Shown piece after piece: positions 58,742 to 64,000 of a stretch of 64,000 nt of DNA (the first letter of the stretch is position 1; each line of letters begins with the position of its first letter). The notes beneath the pieces were generated by a model. The model ran no database searches. It saw nothing but the letters and a program-made list of their open reading frames with translations, and was not told where the DNA came from. The DNA comes from Adlercreutzia hattorii (GTDB lineage: Bacteria > Actinomycetota > Coriobacteriia > Coriobacteriales > Eggerthellaceae). The DNA lies in contig NZ_AP022829.1 in NCBI RefSeq assembly GCF_011405655.1, positions 496,001 to 560,000 of the forward strand, written 5' to 3'. Both the position numbers and the translations under genes were made by a program.

Positions 58742-58770
58742 AAGGAGGCTCCCCGGAGCCTCCTTCTTCA
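58742..58770 (+). terminator. Terminator after clpC
   Basis: AAGGAGGCTCC, two-base loop, GGAGCCTCCTT (58742-58765), followed by CTTCA. Upstream, from 58608, the gap holds GC-rich hairpins (for example GCTGCGT/ACGCAGC near 58655-58703) and no frame. Confidence 0.75.
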
Positions 58771-58813
58771 TGTCTGAACCGCGATTGGGGACGATTTCGA
58801 TTTTCCCTTCCCG

Positions 58814-58937
58814 AATGCCAGTTCGACCCCGGAATGGTAAGGGCGCAAGACCTCTGGAGCTCGAAATCTTACCAAAGCGGGCTTCAACTGGCATTTTTCG
58901 TCCTCGCGCCTTACCAAAGCGGGCCTGAAGTGGCATT
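58814..58937. repeat. Three-arm inverted-repeat element, copy 2
   Basis: The 28-base motif occurs in reverse at 58814-58841 and forward at 58868-58895 and 58910-58937 (CTTACCAAAGCGGG followed by an ACTGGCATT-like end). Layout and sequence match the element at 25659-25782. Flanks TTTTCCCTTCCC (left) and GGAAGAAAACCG (right) extend the outer stem. Located between clpC and ispD. Confidence 0.85.
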
Positions 58938-59012
58938 TGCGGAAGAAAACCGAAAATGCGCGCGATGGCTTATACTATGTCCCAACATTCCACGAGCCCT
59001 CAGGGGGTACTT

Positions 59013-59855
59013 ATGCCGAACATCATCGATCCCGTCACCGAGCCCTCGGTTCTTCGCGAGCCGTCCTTTTGCATGGATGAGCTCGATTTCGATGCCCTGA
59101 GCTCGCCGCTTCTGCAGCTGCAGGGCAAAGTGGACAAAAAGCCCCAGACGGCGGCCATCATTCTGGCCGGTGGCACAGGGGAGCGCTTCGGCAAAGAAGG
59201 TGGCAAGCAGCTGGTGGAGATTGCCGGCAAGCCCATCCTTACGTGGTCGGCCGAGGCCTTCGACGCGGTAGGAGATGTGGGGCTCATCGTCATCGTGTGC
59301 CCCGAGGAGCGCATGCACGAGTACTTGTCCCGCGCCATCGACCCGTTCCCCTTCGTCACGCCCGTGGTGCTCGCGCCCTCGGGGGCCATTCGCCAGGAGT
59401 CGGCGTTTTCGGGGCTCGAGATGGTGGGCGACGAGTACGAATACGTGGTGCTGCACGATGGCGCCCGACCGCTCGTGTCGCCGGATCTCATCGAGCACAC
59501 CATCAACATGGTCAAGGGCAACTTCGATGCCGACGGCGCCATTGTGGCACATCCGGCGGTGGATACGCTGAAGGTCGTGGAAGACGGCGTGGTGGTGGGC
59601 ACCCCCGACCGTTCGGTCTTCTGGAATGCCCAGACGCCCCAGGTCTTCCGCGCGGGCATCTACCGCCGCGCCCATGCGAGCGCGCTGTCCGACGGCTTCG
59701 TGGGAACCGACGACTCGTCGCTCATCGAGCGGCTTGGCGGCAAAGTGCTGATCGTGGAAGGGAAGCGCGACAACATTAAGCTTACGGTGCCCGAGGACTA
59801 TGTGCTTCTCGCCAGTGCCGTTCGGACTATGCTTTTGAACTCCGAGCATCGATGA
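59013..59855 (+). CDS. ispD: 2-C-methyl-D-erythritol 4-phosphate cytidylyltransferase
   Basis: 280 residues. Third step of the MEP isoprenoid pathway: CTP plus MEP gives CDP-ME. An unusual N-terminal extension of about 45 residues precedes the core AAIILAGGTGERFGKEGGKQ nucleotide site. VLHDGARPLVSPDLI and TPQVFRAGIYRRAH are family motifs. The start at 59013 has AGGGGGT upstream; a TATACT box lies near 58972. ispF follows after 261 bases that contain a large inverted repeat. Confidence 0.94.
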   Translation: MPNIIDPVTEPSVLREPSFCMDELDFDALSSPLLQLQGKVDKKPQTAAIILAGGTGERFGKEGGKQLVEIAGKPILTWSAEAFDAVGDVGLIVIVCPEERMHEYLSRAIDPFPFVTPVVLAPSGAIRQESAFSGLEMVGDEYEYVVLHDGARPLVSPDLIEHTINMVKGNFDADGAIVAHPAVDTLKVVEDGVVVGTPDRSVFWNAQTPQVFRAGIYRRAHASALSDGFVGTDDSSLIERLGGKVLIVEGKRDNIKLTVPEDYVLLASAVRTMLLNSEHR

Positions 59856-59874
59856 CGGTTAACGAAGAGGCCAC

Positions 59875-60033
59875 TTTCTGCAGCAAATCGCGAGTTATAA
59901 GCGTCTGGAGCTTGCTTCGTTCGAGACATTCAAAAGCTGCGAATTTCTGACCTGGGGTTTTGCTGGGCGGAAAACCTGGAATGCGGTGAAGCGCATCGCT
60001 CAGACGCTTATAACTCGCGATTTGCTGCAGAAA
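59875..60033. repeat. Perfect 33-base inverted repeat between ispD and ispF
   Basis: Left arm 59875-59907 (TTTCTGCAGCAAATCGCGAG...) and right arm 60001-60033 are exact complements. The 93-base spacer holds a smaller hairpin, GGTTTT against AAAACC. There is no obvious target duplication at the ends. It may be a miniature inverted-repeat element or a strong terminator-like stem. Confidence 0.92.
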
Positions 60034-60116
60034 CGAGCCTTTTCGATGACCGAGAAGGAAATGAGAAGGGTTTTCAGAGGCGATATGCGTGATGGAAGAA
60101 GGCGGAAGGAGCCGGT

Positions 60117-60608
60117 ATGAACGACCTGCGCAATCTTCGGACGGGGCTGGGAATGGATGTGCATGCTTTTGCTCCGGGCCGCAAGCTCATCTTGGGCGGG
60201 GTGGACATTCCGCACCATCAGGGGCTCGACGGGCACTCCGATGCCGACGTGCTGGCCCACGCTATCTCCGACGCGCTTTTGGGCGCCGTGCGCGGGGGCG
60301 ACATCGGGAAGCTGTTTCCCGACACCGACCCGGCCTACAAGGATGCCGACTCGCTTAGGCTGCTCGCCGAGGTGGCCCGCTTCGTGCGCGAGCGCGGTTT
60401 CGAGATCATCGACGTGGATAGCGTCATTGCCGCCCAGGCCCCGAAGCTCTCTCCCTACCGCGAGCAGATGCGCGAGAACCTGGCCCGTGCCATGGGGCTG
60501 CCGGTGGAAAACGTCGGCGTGAAGGCCACCACCACCGAGCACTTGGGTCCCGAAGGCCGCGAAGAGGGCATCACCGCCTACGCCACCTGTCTTGTGTGCC
60601 GCATTTAA
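60117..60608 (+). CDS. ispF: 2-C-methyl-D-erythritol 2,4-cyclodiphosphate synthase
   Basis: 163 residues. Forms the cyclodiphosphate in the MEP pathway; zinc ligands are visible in GLGMDVHAF (Asp, His) and HSDADVLAHAISDALLGA. FPDTDPAYKDADSL and KATTTEHLGPEGREEGI complete the family pattern. GGAAGGAG lies upstream of the ATG. The stop codon is overlapped in another frame by a remnant of an unrelated gene. Confidence 0.96.
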   Translation: MNDLRNLRTGLGMDVHAFAPGRKLILGGVDIPHHQGLDGHSDADVLAHAISDALLGAVRGGDIGKLFPDTDPAYKDADSLRLLAEVARFVRERGFEIIDVDSVIAAQAPKLSPYREQMRENLARAMGLPVENVGVKATTTEHLGPEGREEGITAYATCLVCRI

Positions 60609-60747
60609 CGACAACCAGAACCCCATCTGGACCTTCGGTTATACCCCGGCGAAGGCGGGCTTCTACGTGCTGCGCGTGCGCTCGGTGAACGATGCCGGCG
60701 AGCACAGCCCCGAGAGCGCCTTCGCCGAGCTGCAGGTGGACGATTAG
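60601..60747 (+). pseudogene. C-terminal remnant of a fibronectin-III-like protein
   Basis: In a frame different from ispF, the sequence reads NQNPIWTFGYTPAKAGFYVL, then RVRSVNDAGEHSPESAFAEL, ending QVDD and stop. This looks like the last strands of an FN3-like or related surface-protein domain. No start codon or ribosome site exists. It probably marks a deletion or past insertion event next to ispF. Confidence 0.55.
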
Positions 60748-60840
60748 GGAGACCCACCTGCTCGGCCGACTCGCTGCCGAGCTGGATGACGCGGCGTGCG
60801 CCGTTGTAGGGGGAGTGCTGGCCTCAATGAGGCTGCTTCC

Positions 60841-62457
60841 TCAGTCTTCCGGGTGCGACTGCAGGAGGTCGATCAGGGCCTGGCGGGAGGAGACCTCGCA
60901 CTTCTCGTAGATGTGGCGGATGTGGGTCTTCACGGTGCTCTTGGAAAGCACGAGCTCCTGCTCGATGTAGGGAACGTCGCGGCCCTTCGAGATGAGCCCT
61001 AGGATCTCCCGTTCGCGGGGCGAGAGGCGGTGGGTGCTGGCGAAGGCGTCCAGGTGCGCTTCGGCCAGCTCCTCGCGTTGAAGGGAAACCGCCGCCGCGC
61101 TTTCGGCTCCTTCGTCGGTATTTTCGGCATTGTTCCCTGCGGCTTCCGAGCGGCATGCCCCCCGGCGCACGACCTCGTAGACATGGGGCATGGGCCCCAG
61201 CAGCAGTGCCACCAGAACCAGGACGCCAACGCCGCCGAAGATGGTGCGGTTGGTGAAGTCGAACAGGTCGAGGGCCGGGTTCAGGTACAGCGTCATGACA
61301 AGCACGTCGGCCACGGCCATGGCCAGGGCGCACAGGCACGCGAGCCGGGCGAGGGGGACAAGCCACGCGCGCGGCGGACAGTCCTGGTAGTAGCGCAGCA
61401 GCGCCATGATGATGAAGACGAGAATGATGACGCGCCCGGCCTCGGCGACGCCGATGGGCGCTCCGCCAGGGAAGTGGTAGGGAAAGGTGACGAACCCCAC
61501 GGCCACGGCGAAAAATCCCACGGAGCACACGAGCGGAAGCTTGAGGCGTTCGCGTTCTTCAAGCAGAAGGGCGATGCCCGAGAACAGAGCGATAAGCAGC
61601 GCGGCGATAAACGCCGGCTCGGTGAGATTGCCGAGGGTCGCAGCGGCCGGGTCGCCGGTCAGCGGCGCGAAAAGCGGGCTGGCCTCCGAGAAGAGCGATA
61701 CGGGGAACAAGCTGAGCAGAAGATCCGCCACGAATACCGAGATGACGATAGAAAGTTGGAGTACGCGGGGCAAGGGCGCGGTTTCAGGCGCGGGGCGGGT
61801 GGTCTCTGTTGTGTCGGCGGAGGCTTCGGGGCGTTCGTCGCGGGCGCCGTCGCAAGGAGAGTCGTCCGCGTCCGCCTGTGGTTCGGCAAGCTGCATTGCC
61901 AGCCCCAGACCTATGGCGACGGGCGACACCAGGCAGGCGCCGAGCAACAGAATGCCGCGCGGCGCCAGGCTAAGCACAACAAAGGCGATACTGGCCCCAA
62001 GCAGCGCTCGCACGACTCGAAGAAGCGCGACGTGCGGCGACTCTCCGGAAAAGGCAAGCCACCAGAGGTATCCGGCCGCAGCCAAGGAGGCGCCGAGCAG
62101 CACGTCGCCAGCGATCATGGGCACTGTCGCCTCTTCGAAAAGCATCCCCGTCCGCAGCAGGATAGCAACGCTTGTGGTGAAGGCCGGCAAAAGCGGCAGC
62201 ATGGTTGCTGCGAAGGTGCGGCCGGCCCCCGCAAGGAGCGGCATCCCGAAGGCGCGCCCGCCGCGTTTCGCCACCGCAAGGCATCCTGCAAAGCCTAAAA
62301 GAAGCCCTGCGTCGCACGACAGTGTCAGCGGTATCTGACAAGCGGTGCCCACCTCCAGCGCGGGGTACAGCGCGCCCGACAGCAGCGTGCACAGCGCCAG
62401 CCAGAAATAGCAGCCAAGGCCGATTTCCACCACCAGCGGTTTCGCGGAATCGAATGT
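60841..62457 (-). CDS. Membrane-bound LuxR-type transcriptional regulator
   Basis: 538 residues. About ten to twelve hydrophobic segments fill residues 1-430, an arrangement common among Eggerthellaceae regulators beside oxidoreductase genes. The C-terminal GerE/LuxR helix-turn-helix is clear: HRLSPREREILGLISKG, then ELVLSKSTVKTHIRHIYEK. The GTG at 62457 is chosen: AAAGGAGGGG lies five bases upstream, whereas the longer start at 62496 covers a TATAAT box (minus strand, 62482-62487 region). It is divergent from the Tat oxidoreductase, its most likely target. Confidence 0.9.
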   Translation of the reverse strand, partial: TFDSAKPLVVEIGLGCYFWLALCTLLSGALYPALEVGTACQIPLTLSCDAGLLLGFAGCLAVAKRGGRAFGMPLLAGAGRTFAATMLPLLPAFTTSVAILLRTGMLFEEATVPMIAGDVLLGASLAAAGYLWWLAFSGESPHVALLRVVRALLGASIAFVVLSLAPRGILLLGACLVSPVAIGLGLAMQLAEPQADADDSPCDGARDERPEASADTTETTRPAPETAPLPRVLQLSIVISVFVADLLLSLFPVSLFSEASPLFAPLTGDPAAATLGNLTEPAFIAALLIALFSGIALLLEERERLKLPLVCSVGFFAVAVGFVTFPYHFPGGAPIGVAEAGRVIILVFIIMALLRYYQDCPPRAWLVPLARLACLCALAMAVADVLVMTLYLNPALDLFDFTNRTIFGGVGVLVLVALLLGPMPHVYEVVRRGACRSEAAGNNAENTDEGAESAAAVSLQREELAEAHLDAFASTHRLSPREREILGLISKGRDVPYIEQELVLSKSTVKTHIRHIYEKCEVSSRQALIDLLQSHPED

Positions 62458-62736
62458 CACGGGCCCCTCCTTTCTTTCTAGATTATAGACGCTCACCCCG
62501 CCTCGTTCCTATCGTACTAACGGGTCGATGCTGGAAATATTTTCGCAATTACCTCCATCGGGTCGATGCGTTGAACTGGGCTTCCGTCCTACAGTGCCCT
62601 CATCCCCGCCGTGAGAGCCCACGGGATCCTTCGCCAAAGCGGCGAGAAGCGCCGGCAAGTGCGCTGATCCCAATGGCATCGGGTGGGGCGGCAAAACGGA
62701 ACGGAAACGTGCCGAAGGAGAGAAAGGGAGGCTCGC
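62458..62736. promoter_or_regulatory. Divergent control region with an 11-base direct repeat
   Basis: Contains a minus-strand TATAAT box for the LuxR gene just upstream of its ribosome site, and two copies of CGGGTCGATGC at 62521-62531 and 62559-62569 (38 bases start to start), candidate regulator sites. The remaining leader to 62736 has no clear frame; AAAGGGAGG is the ribosome site of the gene on the right. Confidence 0.5.
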
Positions 62737-64000
62737 ATGAGCACGATGGAAGAGACGAAAACAGCAGCAACGGTAAGCCGCCGCGGGTTTTTGGGCGGCA
62801 TAGGCGCGGCGGCCCTGGGTGCAAGCGCGCTCGGGCTTGGGCTTCTGGGCGGGTGCGCCCCGCAGCCTCGTGCGGCTGAGGCCGGCGGCGAGGCAGCGGC
62901 GTCCGGTGATGCGACGTCCCCGGCGTTGTCGCAGACGGGAAGCGCCGCTTCGCCCTACGCGCAGATCAATCCCCAGGACTGGGACTTTACGACCAACAGC
63001 ATCGAGGACTTCGCCAACACCACTATGTTCTCCGAGCTGAAGATCGGTTCGCTCACGCTGAAGAACCGCCTCATCAAGTCGGCGGCCAGCTCCATGGTGC
63101 CCAACGAGGAGCAGAAGGCCGTGGCCTATCACGGCCGCATCGCCGCCGGCGGCATGGGCGCGGTGCTCGTCGAGGGCAGCTATATCATGCTCGAGCGGCT
63201 GGACAAGCGCGTGAATGTGGCCGACAACGATATGCGCATGACCATCGAGGAAAGCCCGCTTGCGGCTATCTGCGCCGAAGTGCACAGCTATGACGTGCCT
63301 TGCCTCGTCCAGATGAAGACGGCCACTCCCGGCATCGTGTATTTGTGGGAGAACATGGGAGAGGAGGGGGAGACTCACAAGGCGAGCTTGCTTTCCGATG
63401 CCGATATTCAGATGTACATCGAGGACACCATCGACGGCGCCGCCCGCCTGCAGGCCATCGGCTTCGACGGCATCGACCTGAACGCCGCCGGCGACAACCT
63501 GCCCGCACGGTTCTTCTCGCGCTTCGGCAACGACCGCGCCGCCGATGACCCCTACGGCCCGGCCACCATCGAGAACCGCACGCGCATTGCCTGCGAGATT
63601 ATCCGCGGCATCAAGGAGCGCTGCGGTGCGGACTTCGTGGTGCAGGTGCTCGTGAACGGCGCCGAGGAGAACGACGGCGCTCTCGGCGACAACGCGCTGG
63701 TGAACACTCCCGAGGAAACCGTGGCTATCTGTCAAGCCCTCGAGGCCGCTGGCGCCGATGCCCTGGAGCTGCGCCTGGGTACCTTCGCCTTCCACGAGGC
63801 CCAGTTTGTCAACGACGGCGTCTTCGCCGGCTACGGCTACGACGGCGCCACCAGCTTCGGCACCTTCTTCGACTTCGACAGCCACTTCAGCGGCTTGCTC
63901 GACGGCTCCCATTCCGGCTGCGGCCTCATCATGGGCGCCTGCCGCTACGTGAAGCAGCACGTGAGCATCCCCGTGGGCGGCGTGGTGTTCATGGATCCGG
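62737..64000 (+). CDS. Tat-exported OYE-family flavin oxidoreductase, 3' end outside window
   Basis: 421 residues visible, frame open to the window edge. N-terminal VSRRGFLGG (residues 13-21) is a Tat motif; LLGGC with Cys40 forms a lipobox, so it may be a Tat-exported lipoprotein. From residue 98 the old-yellow-enzyme/NADH:flavin oxidoreductase barrel begins: TMFSELKIGSLTLKNRLIKS, then YHGRIAAGGMGAVLVEGSY and GFDGIDLNAAGDNLPARFFS. Members often carry an FAD/NAD and Fe-S part after the barrel, which would be outside. Extracytoplasmic flavin reductases of this clade reduce dietary or host compounds, with unknown substrate here. GGGAGG lies seven bases upstream of the ATG. Confidence 0.88.
   Translation, partial: MSTMEETKTAATVSRRGFLGGIGAAALGASALGLGLLGGCAPQPRAAEAGGEAAASGDATSPALSQTGSAASPYAQINPQDWDFTTNSIEDFANTTMFSELKIGSLTLKNRLIKSAASSMVPNEEQKAVAYHGRIAAGGMGAVLVEGSYIMLERLDKRVNVADNDMRMTIEESPLAAICAEVHSYDVPCLVQMKTATPGIVYLWENMGEEGETHKASLLSDADIQMYIEDTIDGAARLQAIGFDGIDLNAAGDNLPARFFSRFGNDRAADDPYGPATIENRTRIACEIIRGIKERCGADFVVQVLVNGAEENDGALGDNALVNTPEETVAICQALEAAGADALELRLGTFAFHEAQFVNDGVFAGYGYDGATSFGTFFDFDSHFSGLLDGSHSGCGLIMGACRYVKQHVSIPVGGVVFMDP

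Overview
The window is high-GC bacterial DNA that reads best as a chromosome segment from the Eggerthellaceae (Coriobacteriia, Actinomycetota; Eggerthella/Adlercreutzia/Gordonibacter group). The evidence is an actinobacterial-type rpoBC pair followed by Tat-exported molybdoenzyme and flavo-oxidoreductase modules, a TorD-type chaperone operon, a membrane-bound LuxR-type regulator divergent from a Tat-dependent oxidoreductase, and anaerobic respiratory Fe-S chains. The family assignment is inference; no 16S gene is present. Nearly all real genes are on the plus strand. The exceptions are a LysR gene, the TorD operon, a truncated alcohol dehydrogenase, a metallopeptidase and the LuxR gene.

Layout. 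1-7783: rpoB (5' end outside the window) and rpoC, whose product carries a C-terminal domain resembling the RNA polymerase alpha CTD. 8157-14531: a LysR gene and a four-gene minus-strand operon (unknown protein, TorD chaperone, UvrD-like P-loop protein, polyferredoxin carrying in-frame repeats). 14796-23276: an unknown gene, then a complete molybdoenzyme respiratory operon (Tat catalytic subunit, four-cluster Fe-S subunit, NrfD/DmsC-type anchor, DUF6273-like lipoprotein, NapG-like and NapH-like proteins). 23540-31143: hisE, glmM, an orphan PqqD-like protein, an NSS transporter, an Rpn-type nuclease, a B3/B4-domain protein plus Gdx-like SMR exporter behind a structured leader, and a RHH/PIN toxin-antitoxin pair. 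31335-37351: ppk1 and a two-domain ppk2 (polyphosphate metabolism), a 38-residue membrane protein and a class B sortase. 37351-44150: purF, purM, purN, an XdhC-like gene, and a ZTP riboswitch ahead of an IMP cyclohydrolase and a stand-alone AICAR formyltransferase, so PurH is split. 44260-47972: a cobalamin riboswitch with a DUF4430 lipoprotein, an ATP-grasp enzyme, a flippase-like membrane protein and a hotdog thioesterase. 48049-52118: tRNA-Pro(CGG), ackA, a scar where two truncated genes meet, MerR, a metallopeptidase and tatA. 52216-64000: greA, lysS with a fused tRNA-binding domain, a potassium channel, clpC under a CIRCE-like operator, ispD, ispF, a membrane LuxR regulator and a divergent Tat OYE-family oxidoreductase that runs off the window.

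The genes serve core transcription and translation, purine and isoprenoid synthesis, polyphosphate metabolism and anaerobic respiration. TorD, TatA and the XdhC-like protein are maturation or export factors that could support the molybdoenzyme or other Tat substrates. The NapGH-like, DmsB-like and DmsC-like proteins would carry electrons from menaquinol to the extracytoplasmic catalytic subunit.

The most unusual signals are (i) the alpha-CTD-like domain at the end of beta prime, which aligns without gaps with the DNA-contact residues Arg265, Asn268, Gly296 and Lys298 of the E. coli alpha CTD; (ii) a set of AT-rich inverted-repeat islands in intergenic regions, two of which (near 25.7 kb and 58.9 kb) share the same three-arm design built from a 28-base motif; and (iii) a repeat island downstream of the IMP cyclohydrolase gene whose sequence reappears, collinear and translated in frame, inside the polyferredoxin gene at 10.0-10.3 kb. 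No CRISPR array, prophage, insertion sequence transposase or rRNA gene was seen.
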